Shown here piece by piece: positions 7,683 through 15,726 of a DNA stretch of 34,435 nt. This stretch comes from an uncultured Collinsella sp. GTDB taxonomy: Bacteria; Actinomycetota; Coriobacteriia; Coriobacteriales; Coriobacteriaceae. Numbering within the stretch: the first letter of the stretch is position 1; the number at the start of each line of letters is the position of its first letter. The notes beneath the pieces are model-generated. The model had not been told where the DNA came from and did not search any database. It worked only from the letters and a program-made list of their open reading frames with translations. The stretch spans positions 1 through 34,435 of the forward strand of contig CAMQJB010000022.1 in the NCBI GenBank assembly GCA_947002045.1. The letters run 5' to 3'. The translations under genes and the position numbers were made by a program.

Positions 7683-8831
7683 TCATTCCCCCTTCCCGAT
7701 AACGACGTCATTTCCAACGACGGCCGTATCCTTGGTGGTATCGACAGAGCCGAGCTTCACGCCCTCTTCGACCGTGGAGTTCTCGCCCAAAATAGCGCGG
7801 CAGATGTGCGCGCCGCTCTTAACGTGCGCACCCGGCAGCAGCACGGAGTCCTCGACCACGGCGCGCTCCTCGATGATGACATCGGTCGAAAGGATTGAGT
7901 GGCGAGCGGTGCCGTAGATCTTGCAGCCGTTGGAGACCAGGCAGTCGTCCAGGCGGCCGTCCGGGCCAATGTAGTGCGGCGGACGCGTGGTGATGTTGGA
8001 CATGATGGGGAAGTGCTTGTCGAACAGATCGAACTCGGGGTTGTTGCCCAGCAGGTCCATCGAGGTCTCGTGGAAGCTGGCGATGGTGCCGACGTCCTTC
8101 CAAAAGCCGTGGAACTCGTAGCTGTACAGGCGCTTGCCCTCGCCGAGCAGCTTGGGGATGATGTCCTTGCCAAAGTCGTGGCTCGAGCGCTGGTCCAGAG
8201 CGTCCTCCTCGAGTGCCTCGATCAGCACGTCGGCCGAGAAGATGTAGATGCCCATGGACGCGAGGTTCGAATCGGGCTTCTCGGGCTTCTCGGTGAACTT
8301 GGTGATGCGGCCGTCCTCGGGGTCGGTGGTCAGGATGCCAAAGCGGCTGGCCTCCTCCCACGGCACGGGCATAACGCTCACCGTGAGGTCGGCGTTGTTC
8401 TCAATGTGCGTCTTGAGCATTTTGCGGTAGTCCATGCGATACAGGTGATCGCCCGAAAGAATCAGGACGTACTTGGGATCGTTGGCCTTGATGTAGTCGA
8501 GGTTCTGCGTAATGGCGTCGGCCGTGCCCGCATACCAGGCGCCACCGGTCTGCGTCTCGTACGGCGGAAGGATCGACACGCCGCCGTCGCGGCTGTCCAG
8601 ATCCCACGCCTCGCCGGAGCCCACGTAGGCATGCAGCAGGTAGGGGCGATACTGCGTCAGAACGCCCACCGTGTCGATGCCCGAGTTTGAGCAGTTGGAC
8701 AGCGAAAAGTCGATAATGCGGAACTTGCCACCAAAGCTAACCGCCGGCTTAGCGATCTTTTGGGTGAGTGCCCCCAATCGGCTGCCCTGTCCTCCTGCGA
8801 GGAGCATCGCGATGCATTCTTTCTTACTCAT
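7683..8831 (-). CDS. glgC: Glucose-1-phosphate adenylyltransferase, catalytic subunit
   Basis: Makes ADP-glucose and pyrophosphate from glucose-1-phosphate and ATP, the committed step of bacterial glycogen synthesis. The signature loop LAGGQGSRLGALT is near residues 11-23. The substrate motif SGDHLYRMDYR, with the catalytic Asp, is near residue 130. FTEKPEKPDSNLASMGIYIF and a C-terminal beta-helix follow. The 382-residue length is normal. The AAGGAG ribosome site is 7 nt before the ATG at 8831. It lies between glgP (108 nt upstream, with a hairpin) and glgD. Allosteric effectors cannot be inferred. Confidence 0.96.
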   Translation of the reverse strand: MSKKECIAMLLAGGQGSRLGALTQKIAKPAVSFGGKFRIIDFSLSNCSNSGIDTVGVLTQYRPYLLHAYVGSGEAWDLDSRDGGVSILPPYETQTGGAWYAGTADAITQNLDYIKANDPKYVLILSGDHLYRMDYRKMLKTHIENNADLTVSVMPVPWEEASRFGILTTDPEDGRITKFTEKPEKPDSNLASMGIYIFSADVLIEALEEDALDQRSSHDFGKDIIPKLLGEGKRLYSYEFHGFWKDVGTIASFHETSMDLLGNNPEFDLFDKHFPIMSNITTRPPHYIGPDGRLDDCLVSNGCKIYGTARHSILSTDVIIEERAVVEDSVLLPGAHVKSGAHICRAILGENSTVEEGVKLGSVDTTKDTAVVGNDVVIGKGE

Positions 8832-8871
8832 CGATTTCTCCTTCTGTCATCAATGTTCCTAAACCCATTAG

Positions 8872-8902
8872 CGACGGGCGCGGCGCAACGTCACGCCCGT
8901 CG
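8872..8902 (-). terminator. Hairpin between glgP and glgC
   Basis: A perfect 9-bp stem, CGACGGGCG (8872-8880) with CGCCCGTCG (8894-8902). It is GC-rich and lies between the glgP stop (8940) and glgC start (8831). No long U-run follows on the minus strand. It is a terminator or processing hairpin, so glgC may have partly separate expression. Confidence 0.55.
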
Positions 8903-8939
8903 AGTAATGCCGTGCTGGCATAGGGGAGCTCGTGCGCCT

Positions 8940-11366
8940 TTACGCGTGCCAGATCTCGTCGCGGTACTCGCGAATGGTGCGGTCGCTCGAGAACCAGCCG
9001 CTCGAGGCGGTGTTGAGCAGGGCCTTGCGGTTCCAGGTCTCTTGGTCGCCATAGCTACCGGTGAGCTTCTCCCATGCATCCACGTAGCTGCGGAAGTCTG
9101 CCATGACCAGGTCGGGGTCGTTGTTGTTCATGAGCTCGTTGTAGATGCTCTCGAAGTTGCCCGAAAGACCCGCAAAGGTGTTGTCCTTGAGCTCGTCCAT
9201 CACGCGGCCCAGACGGTCGCGATCGTTGTTGAGCGTATACCACGCAAAGTAGCTGTTCGATGCCCAGAGCTGCTCGACCTCGGGAGCGGTCAGGCCAAAG
9301 ATGGCCTCGTTCTCGCGGCCGGCCAGGTTGGCGATCTCTATGTTCGCGCCGTCGAGGGTGCCCAGCGTAATGGCGCCGTTCATCATGAGCTTCATGTTGG
9401 ACGTGCCCGAGGCCTCCTTGCCGGCCGTGGAGATCTGCTCCGAGATCTCGGCGGCAGGGTAGATGAGTTGGGCGTTGCTCACGCGGAAGTTGGGGATAAA
9501 GCAGACCTTCATGACCTCGTTGACGCGCGGGTCGTTGTTGATGACCTCGGCCACCGAGTTGATCAGGCGGATAGTCTCCTTGGCAAAGGTGTAGCTTGAG
9601 GCAGCCTTGCCGCTGAAGATGAAGGTCGTCGGCGTCACGTGGAAGTTGGGATCGGCGATTCGACGGTTGTAGATGTCCATCACCTTCATGATGTTCATGA
9701 GCTGGCGCTTGTAGGCGTGGAAGCGCTTTACCTGAACATCGAAGACGGTGTTGGGGTCAATGACCAGACCGGTCTCGGCCTTGACGTAGGCAGCAAGACG
9801 CTCCTTGTTGGCGCGCTTGGAGGCACCCACGGCCTTAAGGAACTCGGTGTCGTCCTTAAACTCCTTGAGCTTCTCCAGCTCAAAGGCGTCCTTCAGCCAG
9901 CCGTCGCCAATGGCCTCGGTCACGAGCTTGGCGTAGGTGGGGTTGGCCTCGGCAAAGAAGCGACGGTGCGAGATGCCGTTGGTCTTGTTGTTGAACTTTT
10001 CGGGCGTCAGGGCATAGAAGTCCTTGAGCACGATGTTCTTGATGATGTCGGAGTGAATCTTGGCCACGCCGTTGACGCTGTGGCTGCAGATCACGGACAG
10101 GTTGGCCATGCGAATCTCGCCGTCCCATAGAATGGCGGTCTGGCGCAAACGCTCCTGCCAGCCCTCCTGGGTGGTGTCGAACGACTCGTGCCAACGACGG
10201 CTGATCTCATCGATGATCTGATACACGCGGGGGAGGAGCTTGGAGAACGTGCCGATGGGCCACTTCTCCAAGGCCTCGGGCAGGATGGTGTGGTTGGTGT
10301 AGCTCACGACCTGCGTCACGATGTTCCAGGCGTCGTCCCACTCGAGCTTCTTCTCGTCGATGAGGATGCGCATGAGCTCGGGGCCGCACATGGCGGGGTG
10401 CGTGTCGTTGGTGTGGATGGCCACAAACTGCGGCAGCAGGTCCCAGTTCTCGCCGTGCTCCTTCTCAAAGGTGTCGAGCAGGCTGTAGATGCCGGCCGAG
10501 ACAAACAGGTACTCCTGCTTCAGGCGCAGCAGACGGCCGTGCTCGCCGGCGTCGTTGGGGTAGAGGATGGCGCTGATGGCCTCGGCCTCGGCGCGCTCGG
10601 CGTCGGCCAGGGCATAGTCGCCGCGGTTGAAGGCCTCAAGGTCAAAGTGCTCCTCAACCGGCTCGGCGGCCCAGACGCGCAGCTTGTTGACGGTCTCGCC
10701 GGCATAGCCCACAACGGGGATGTCATAGGGAACGGCCAGGATATCCTGCGTGTCCACCGTGCGGTAGAACGTGCGGCCGTTCTCCTCAAAGCCCTCAACA
10801 TGGCCACCAAACTTAATGGTCACGGCCTTGTCCTGACGACGGACCTCCCAGGGATAGCCGTGGGTGAGCCACTCGTCGGTGGCCTCGACCTGGCTGCCGT
10901 TGACGATCTCCTGCTTAAACAGGCCGTAGCGGTAGCGCATGCCGTTACCGTAGCCGGCAATGCCTTCGGCTGCCATGGAATCCAGGAAGCATGCGGCCAG
11001 ACGGCCCAGGCCACCGTTGCCCAGCGCCGGATCGGGCTCCTGGTTTTCGATGACGGACAGGTCGAAGCCCATGTCGTCGAGCGCCTCGGCGACCATGTCG
11101 CGCACGCCAAAGTTGAGCAGGTAGTTGTCGAGCAGGCGGCCGATCAAAAACTCGATCGAGAAGTAGTACACGCGCTTCTTGCCCTCGGCGGTGACGCGGG
11201 CGTCACTCTTGGTGGCAACGGTGCGTGCCTTCTCGGCCACGAGCTTGGCCAGGGCGTTAAAGCGGTCCAGGTCGCTGGCGGCTTCGACGCCCTTGCCGCT
11301 GATGCTCATGACGGCATCGCGATAGAGCTCGGTAAACTCCTGCTTGTTGTCGAAGATCTTATTCAT
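8940..11366 (-). CDS. glgP: Glycogen/starch phosphorylase
   Basis: Releases glucose-1-phosphate from glycogen ends with phosphate and PLP (GT35, cytosol). The protein has 808 residues, normal for bacterial phosphorylases. It shows ALGNGGLGRLAACFLDS near residue 115, TNDTHPAM in the middle and NGISHRRFF. The PLP lysine is in ASGTSNMKLMMNGA, followed by LGTLDGANIEI. Start at 11366 has an AAGGA site before the ATG. It lies between glgB and glgC on the same strand. With both synthesis and breakdown genes in one block, flux is probably set by enzyme regulation as well as expression. Confidence 0.96.
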   Translation of the reverse strand: MNKIFDNKQEFTELYRDAVMSISGKGVEAASDLDRFNALAKLVAEKARTVATKSDARVTAEGKKRVYYFSIEFLIGRLLDNYLLNFGVRDMVAEALDDMGFDLSVIENQEPDPALGNGGLGRLAACFLDSMAAEGIAGYGNGMRYRYGLFKQEIVNGSQVEATDEWLTHGYPWEVRRQDKAVTIKFGGHVEGFEENGRTFYRTVDTQDILAVPYDIPVVGYAGETVNKLRVWAAEPVEEHFDLEAFNRGDYALADAERAEAEAISAILYPNDAGEHGRLLRLKQEYLFVSAGIYSLLDTFEKEHGENWDLLPQFVAIHTNDTHPAMCGPELMRILIDEKKLEWDDAWNIVTQVVSYTNHTILPEALEKWPIGTFSKLLPRVYQIIDEISRRWHESFDTTQEGWQERLRQTAILWDGEIRMANLSVICSHSVNGVAKIHSDIIKNIVLKDFYALTPEKFNNKTNGISHRRFFAEANPTYAKLVTEAIGDGWLKDAFELEKLKEFKDDTEFLKAVGASKRANKERLAAYVKAETGLVIDPNTVFDVQVKRFHAYKRQLMNIMKVMDIYNRRIADPNFHVTPTTFIFSGKAASSYTFAKETIRLINSVAEVINNDPRVNEVMKVCFIPNFRVSNAQLIYPAAEISEQISTAGKEASGTSNMKLMMNGAITLGTLDGANIEIANLAGRENEAIFGLTAPEVEQLWASNSYFAWYTLNNDRDRLGRVMDELKDNTFAGLSGNFESIYNELMNNNDPDLVMADFRSYVDAWEKLTGSYGDQETWNRKALLNTASSGWFSSDRTIREYRDEIWHA

Positions 11367-11420
11367 ACGTTCCTTTCCCCCGGGGATGTTTCTCCCGGAA
11401 CGGTTATGACTTGTATCCTA

Positions 11421-11435
11421 CGCCCCCGCGGGGCG
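11421..11435 (-). other. Small GC-rich hairpin between glgB and glgP
   Basis: CGCCCC (11421-11426) pairs with GGGGCG (11430-11435) around a 3-nt loop, between the glgB stop and the glgP start. No U-run is next to it. It may be a weak intercistronic hairpin. A TGGTAACG-like string lies at about 11447. Confidence 0.35.
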
Positions 11436-11460
11436 GGTAATTGCAGTGGTAACGCTTTTG

Positions 11461-11697
11461 TTACGCTTTCTTGGCAGGAGCCTTAACAGCAGCTGCCTTG
11501 GCCTTGGGAGCAGCCTTTTTAGTTGCTGCCTTTTTGGCCGTGCTGGACTTGGCCAAAGCCTTGGCAGCAGACTTGGCAGCCTTCGTCTTAGCCGGAGCGT
11601 TCTTGGCAGCCGCGGGCTTGGGCTTCACCGAGGAAGTACGCTTGCGCGTCGCCTTTTTGGGCTCCTCAACCACGGGCGGCTTGTAGCTACTGGGACC
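11461..11697 (-). repeat. Lys/Ala-rich low-complexity tail of GlgB
   Basis: In-frame 3' end of glgB, almost only Ala, Lys, Pro, Thr and Ser (AKNAPAKTKAAKSAAKA, KKAATKKAAPKAKAAAVK). It is strongly basic with few acids, unlike the mixed tail of GlgA. Predicted disordered. Confidence 0.85.
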
Positions 11698-13707
11698 GCG
11701 GCGCTTGAGCACCACACCTGCCAGGCCGGGCACCTTAATCTCAATAGAGTCCATCTGCCCGTTCCAGGGATAGGGCTCGCTCGAGCAGGTGTAGGGCTCC
11801 TCACCGGCGTATCCGCTGCCACCGAACTCGGGACGGTCGGAATCAAAGATGACCTCCCAGTCGCCCTCGCGCGGCACGCCCACGCGGAAGCTCTCGTAGC
11901 TCGCCGGATCAAAGTTGATCAGGATCACCAGGTCGTCATCGACGTCCTCGCCCTGACGCACAAAGCTCACGATGGACTGCTTGGAGTTATCCGCGTCGAT
12001 CCAGGTAAAGCCGTCGTCGGTGTAGCCGCGCTCGTACAGGGCGGGCTCGGCGGTGTACAGGTGGTTGAGCGCCTTGATAAACGCCTGATGATGACGGTGG
12101 GTCTCGTACTCCTCGGTCAGGAACCACTGGATGGACTCGTAGTAGCGCCACTCAATAAACTGACCGATCTCGTTGCCCATAAAGTTGAGCTTGGCACCGG
12201 GGTGCGTCATCTGGTAGAAGGCCAGCGTGCGCAGACCGGCAAACTGGCGCCACCAGTCGCCCGGCATGCGACCGATGAGCGAGCACTTGCCGTGCACGAC
12301 CTCGTCGTGGCTCAGCGGGCAGATGAAGTTCTCGGTAAAGGCGTACATGATGGAGAACGTGAGCAGGCCGTGGTTGCCGGGGCGCCACGGAAAATCGGTC
12401 TGCATGTAGTGCAGGGTGTCGTTCATCCAGCCCATGTCCCACTTGTAGTGGAAGCCCAGGCCGCCGTCCTGCGGCGGATAGGTCACGAGCGGCCACGCGG
12501 TGGACTCCTCGGCCATCATCATCACGTCGGGATAGTGTGCCTCTACGGCGCAGTTGACCTGACGGATAAACGCGCTGGCGTCCAGATCCTCCTCGGTACC
12601 GTACTTGTTGAACTTCTTTTGGCCGGGATCGTCGATGCCAAAATTGAGGTACAGCATGCTGGACACGCCGTCCATGCGAATGCCGTCCACGTGGAAGTTC
12701 TCGAGCCAGTACAGCACGTTGGAGACCAGGAAGGAGCGGACCTCGCCGCGGGCGAAGTCAAACTTGTGTGTGCCCCAGTTGGGGTGAATCTCGTGCTCAA
12801 ACAGCATGTGGCCGTTAAAGGTAGCAAGACCGTGGGAGTCGGCGCAAAAACCGCCGGGTACCCAGTCCATGATCACGCCGATTCCCGCCTCGTGGCATGC
12901 ATCGATAAAGTGCATGAGCTGCTGCGGGTTGCCGTAGCGCGACGTGGCGGCGTAGTAGCCGGTCGTCTGGTAGCCCCAGGAGCCATCGAAGGGATGCTCC
13001 ATAAGCGGCATGACCTCGATATGCGTATAGCCCATATCTCGCACGTAGTCCACGAGCTCCACCGACAGGTCGTCGTAGGTGTAGAACTCGCCACGCTGCG
13101 CGGGGAAAGGATCCATGGGGCCGGGGTAGTTGCCGTACTCGTCGGGCTCGCCCTGCGGCGCGTCGCCGTGGCGCTTCCACGAGCCAATATGCACCTCGTA
13201 GATGTTGAGCGGCTGCGACATGTGGTTGTGGCTGGCGCGGCGCTTGAGCCATGCGGCGTCGTTCCACTGGTAGCCATCGAGGGTCCACAGCACGCTGGCG
13301 GTACCCGGAGGGCACTCGGCCTTAAAGGCATACGGATCGGCCTTGTAGAGCTTTTCGCCCTCGTTGGTCTCAATGAGGTACTTATAGAGCTGACTTTGCT
13401 CGGCACCAGGAATAAAGCCTTCCCAAATAGAGCTCGTATGCACGGGCACCAGCGGGTTGGCCTGCTCATCCCAGTCGTTAAATTCGCCAATGACGTGAAC
13501 GCTCTTTACGTCGGGCGCCCAAACGCAAAAACGCCAGCCGCGCGTACGGTTCTGCGTGTCGGGGTGCGCGCCCATCTTTTCCCAGCTGCGCTCCCACGTA
13601 CCGATGCCAAACAGATAGACATCGTCTTTGGTGAGCTCCGGCGCATGCGGGGCGGCTTTACGGGTAGCAGGCTTTTTGGTTGCTGGCTTTAGCTTTTTAT
13701 CGCTCAC
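11461..13707 (-). CDS. glgB: 1,4-alpha-glucan branching enzyme with basic N- and C-terminal extensions
   Basis: Forms alpha-1,6 branches in glycogen (GH13 subfamily with CBM48). The CBM48 region holds FCVWAPDVKSVHVIGEFNDW. The barrel holds YEVHIGSW, VMDWVPGGF, the nucleophile in GIRMDGVSSMLY, the acid/base in MMAEESTAWP and PLSHDEVVHGK. The core ends at VVLKRRG, then about 78 residues of Lys/Ala/Pro-rich tail follow (for example TKAAKSAAKALAKSSTAKK). A shorter basic stretch, KKLKPATKKPATRK, lies at the N-terminus. The start is uncertain. GTG 13707 has a GGGA 6 nt upstream and is preferred; ATG 13719/13722 and TTG 13767 are in frame but lack a well-placed site. It is the first gene of the minus-strand glycogen block. 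Confidence 0.94.
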   Translation of the reverse strand: MSDKKLKPATKKPATRKAAPHAPELTKDDVYLFGIGTWERSWEKMGAHPDTQNRTRGWRFCVWAPDVKSVHVIGEFNDWDEQANPLVPVHTSSIWEGFIPGAEQSQLYKYLIETNEGEKLYKADPYAFKAECPPGTASVLWTLDGYQWNDAAWLKRRASHNHMSQPLNIYEVHIGSWKRHGDAPQGEPDEYGNYPGPMDPFPAQRGEFYTYDDLSVELVDYVRDMGYTHIEVMPLMEHPFDGSWGYQTTGYYAATSRYGNPQQLMHFIDACHEAGIGVIMDWVPGGFCADSHGLATFNGHMLFEHEIHPNWGTHKFDFARGEVRSFLVSNVLYWLENFHVDGIRMDGVSSMLYLNFGIDDPGQKKFNKYGTEEDLDASAFIRQVNCAVEAHYPDVMMMAEESTAWPLVTYPPQDGGLGFHYKWDMGWMNDTLHYMQTDFPWRPGNHGLLTFSIMYAFTENFICPLSHDEVVHGKCSLIGRMPGDWWRQFAGLRTLAFYQMTHPGAKLNFMGNEIGQFIEWRYYESIQWFLTEEYETHRHHQAFIKALNHLYTAEPALYERGYTDDGFTWIDADNSKQSIVSFVRQGEDVDDDLVILINFDPASYESFRVGVPREGDWEVIFDSDRPEFGGSGYAGEEPYTCSSEPYPWNGQMDSIEIKVPGLAGVVLKRRGPSSYKPPVVEEPKKATRKRTSSVKPKPAAAKNAPAKTKAAKSAAKALAKSSTAKKAATKKAAPKAKAAAVKAPAKKA

Positions 13708-14053
13708 GTTTGATCCCATCATGACGCGGCAGCGTGTTGCCTTGGTGACTAGATGCGAAAGGTCCAAGGCTGCACGAATCGAAGGGACGGCGATAGTTCT
13801 ATGATTCGTTCCACCTCGCGTGCTCGGTGGAACTTTCGGTAAAAACTACGATAACACCTGTACGTTACTTTTATGGACGAAAGAGGATTTGCGGGCGCGT
13901 TTAATCGGTAAGCGCCATGTTTATACCACTTGCAGAATTGCCGTGGTAAATCTCTTGACAGTTTTACCAATTAGCGTTTCTAGATTGTTAGGTTGACGTT
14001 TGGTAAAACGTTTTTAGCAGGTTGTTTACCCTTTGACATCGAAAGGCTTGTTT
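13708..14053. promoter_or_regulatory. Divergent glgB / HAD-gene regulatory region with repeated TGGTAAA motif
   Basis: No gene is seen here. On the plus strand TTGACA (13955-13960) may be the -35 for the HAD gene; the -10 is poor. It is bracketed by a perfect 7-bp inverted pair, TGGTAAA (13944-13950) and TTTACCA (13963-13969). More copies or variants are TTTGGTAAAACG (13999-14010, inside a TAAAACGTTTTTA pseudo-palindrome), CGGTAAAAAC (13837-13846), CGGTAAGCGC (from 13907) and GTTTACC (14024-14030). On the minus strand TATAAA (13920-13925) is a possible glgB -10. The glgB leader contains an 8-bp hairpin, GTTCCACC (13808-13815) with GGTGGAAC (13826-13833). I infer a LacI-like or similar sugar regulator. 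Confidence 0.55.
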
Positions 14054-14743
14054 ATGGACCACATCGCTGCCCCAAGTGTTGCTTTTATTTTCGATTGCGA
14101 CGGCACGCTGGTTAATAGCACCCCCGTTTGGGCCTATGCCCAGCCCGAGTTATTGCACCGCCACGGAGTTGACGTGACGGTCGACGATTTTGCCCAGTTT
14201 GAGCATTTGTCGCTCGAGGACGAGTGCCAGGCCTACCACGACACCTGGGGCATTGGCGAAAATGGCGAGGAGCTCTACCGCGAGTTGAGCGACATCCTAA
14301 TTGATGGCTACTCCAAGGTGCCGCCGCGCGAGGGGCTCCTGGCATTTTTGGAGCAGGCGCAGGAGGCCGGCATTGCCATGTGCGTGGCCACGTCCACGCC
14401 GGCCGAGCTGGTTGCGTCTGCGCTTGCGGGCGCTGGTCTCGATGCCTACATGGAGTTTGTGACCACCACGGGCGAGGCGGGGCGCTCCAAGCAGTTCCCT
14501 GACGTGTACGAACTGGCGCTGCGTCGTCTGGAGAAGCGCCATGGGCACCAGTTTGAGCGCGCGTGGGTGTTTGAGGACGCCGTCTTTGGCCTTAAGAGCT
14601 CCGGGGTCGCTGGCTTTAAGCGTGTGGGTATTTATGACCCGCACGGCCGTATGGAGCGCAACGAGGTTCGTGATAACTGCGAGATCTTTATCGATAGCTA
14701 TGAGGATCTGGATTTGCCCCGCGTGCTTGCGTTTGAAGGATAG
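14054..14743 (+). CDS. HAD-family hydrolase (beta-phosphoglucomutase/phosphatase-like)
   Basis: Cytosolic haloacid-dehalogenase-fold enzyme of about 229 residues. Motif I is FDCDGTLVNS (nucleophile Asp), motif II is VATSTPAE, and the motif III/IV region is VFEDAVFGLKSSGVAGFKRVGIYDP. An alpha-helical cap lies between motifs I and II, as in subfamily IA enzymes such as beta-phosphoglucomutase and phosphosugar phosphatases. ATG 14054 is chosen over the in-frame TTG at 14033 because GAAAGG lies 7 nt before it. It is divergent from glgB and shares the operator-like region, which hints at a phosphosugar substrate. The exact substrate is not predictable. Confidence 0.88.
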   Translation: MDHIAAPSVAFIFDCDGTLVNSTPVWAYAQPELLHRHGVDVTVDDFAQFEHLSLEDECQAYHDTWGIGENGEELYRELSDILIDGYSKVPPREGLLAFLEQAQEAGIAMCVATSTPAELVASALAGAGLDAYMEFVTTTGEAGRSKQFPDVYELALRRLEKRHGHQFERAWVFEDAVFGLKSSGVAGFKRVGIYDPHGRMERNEVRDNCEIFIDSYEDLDLPRVLAFEG

Positions 14744-14752
14744 GCGAGAGCT

Positions 14753-15394
14753 GTGGCTTGCAAGGTATTAGTGGTGTGTGGCTCGCCCGTGGTGGCGAGC
14801 GCGGATCTGCTACGTCAGCTGGCGAGGGAGTGCGACCACGTTGTCGCCGTGGACCGCGGGCTCGACGCGCTGCTTGGTGCGGGACTTTGCTGCGACGTGT
14901 ATGTGGGAGATGCCGACACGGTGAGTGACACAGGTCGCGCGTTGGTCGATACCGCCGAAGCCTTTGAGGTAGAGCGTCACGACCCCTATAAGGACTATAC
15001 CGATCTGGCGTTGGCGCTCGATTCCGTCCGCCGTCGCTGGCCGGGTGCCGAAGTGGTTGCGACCTGCGCCACCGGCGGCCGTCCGGATATGGCCCTGTCT
15101 GTGCTAGGGCTACTGGCAAGCTATGCGGACGCCCCCGTCTGGATCGAAGAAGACGAAGTGACGGCCAGAATCCTGCACCAGGACGAGACCTGGACCATTG
15201 AGGGCGCCGAGGGTAAAACCTTCTCCATCATCGCCATCGCCCCAGAGACGGTCGTAAGCGAACGCGGTCTAGAATGGGAGCTAGATCACAGCGCCCTGGG
15301 CCTGTTGGCCGACACGGGCATTAGCAACGTCGTCAGGTCAACAGCCACGATCCAAGTCCACACCGGCACCTCCGTCGCGTACCTCTACAAGTAA
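14753..15394 (+). CDS. thiN: Thiamine pyrophosphokinase
   Basis: Converts thiamine and ATP to thiamine diphosphate. Family hallmarks appear in order: VAVDRGLDALL, VGDADTVS (usual GDFDS), KDYTDLALAL, and TGGRPDMALSVLGLL (usual GGRxDH, with Met in place of His). The C-terminal beta-sandwich domain ends GTSVAYLYK. The protein has 213 residues, normal for the family. GTG start at 14753, 9 nt after the HAD stop, with a GCGAGAG-type ribosome site, so it is probably co-transcribed with the HAD gene. A structured repeat follows and may stop transcription. Confidence 0.87.
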   Translation: MACKVLVVCGSPVVASADLLRQLARECDHVVAVDRGLDALLGAGLCCDVYVGDADTVSDTGRALVDTAEAFEVERHDPYKDYTDLALALDSVRRRWPGAEVVATCATGGRPDMALSVLGLLASYADAPVWIEEDEVTARILHQDETWTIEGAEGKTFSIIAIAPETVVSERGLEWELDHSALGLLADTGISNVVRSTATIQVHTGTSVAYLYK

Positions 15395-15404
15395 GGGCCA
15401 TAAG

Positions 15405-15539
15405 ATCAGGGTTTTATCGGGACGGTGCAGAAATAATCGCCTAGCAAGTGTTTAACCGTCCCATCAGGGTTTTATCGGGACGGTGGATAGAAATAATCGC
15501 TCGAAGAGTGATTATTTCTGCCCCGTCCCAGGAAAACCC
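15405..15539. repeat. Tandem REPIN-like hairpin elements
   Basis: Two copies of a 23-nt start run 15405-15427 and 15463-15485, each followed by AGAAATAATCGC. The second copy is a three-tier hairpin: GGGTTTT (15467-15473) with AAAACCC (15533-15539), GGGACGG (15477-15483) with CCGTCCC (15523-15529), and a 14-bp inner stem (15489-15502 with 15506-15519, one G-T). The first copy keeps only GGGACGG (15419-15425) with CCGTCCC (15456-15462), its inside having decayed. It looks like a dispersed palindromic element next to thiN and may serve as its terminator. Confidence 0.75.
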
Positions 15540-15569
15540 GTAAGTAAGAAGATCAACCCAAAAAACTTC

Positions 15570-15598
15570 TTGCACAACTAAGAATCTTCCCCTATAGT
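15570..15598 (+). promoter_or_regulatory. Promoter of tRNA-Ala
   Basis: TTGCAC (15570-15575) and TATAGT (15593-15598) are spaced by exactly 17 nt. The tRNA begins 13 nt after the -10. Confidence 0.85.
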
Positions 15599-15611
15599 AC
15601 TACCTCGTCAC

Positions 15612-15687
15612 GGGGGCGTAGCTCAGCTGGGAGAGCGCTTGACTGGCAGTCAAGAGGTCAGGGGTTCGATCCCCCTCGTCTCCACCA
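15612..15687 (+). tRNA. tRNA-Ala (anticodon GGC)
   Basis: A 76-nt cloverleaf. The acceptor is GGGGGCG with CGTCTCC (two G-T pairs), the D-arm GCTCAGCTGGGAGAGC, the anticodon stem CTTGA/TCAAG with loop CTGGCAG, and the T-arm AGGGG-TTCGATC-CCCCT. The discriminator is A and the CCA end is encoded. The GGC anticodon reads GCC alanine codons. Confidence 0.96.
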
Positions 15688-15700
15688 CCGTGAATGCAAA

Positions 15701-15726
15701 GCCTCCGGGAAACCGGAGGCTTTTTT
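15701..15726 (+). terminator. Rho-independent terminator of tRNA-Ala
   Basis: GCCTCCGG (15701-15708), a GAAA loop, CCGGAGGC (15713-15720), then TTTTTT (15721-15726). Confidence 0.95.

Noticed and set aside
11446..13692. A 748-codon open frame on the plus strand opposite glgB
   Set aside because: It is the antisense of a clear branching enzyme; the GC-rich wobble positions keep the opposite frame open. The Val/His/Leu-rich text has no domain pattern.
15612..15687. tRNA-Ala as an integration site for the polysaccharide locus
   Set aside because: No repeat of the tRNA 3' end and no integrase gene were seen downstream in this window.
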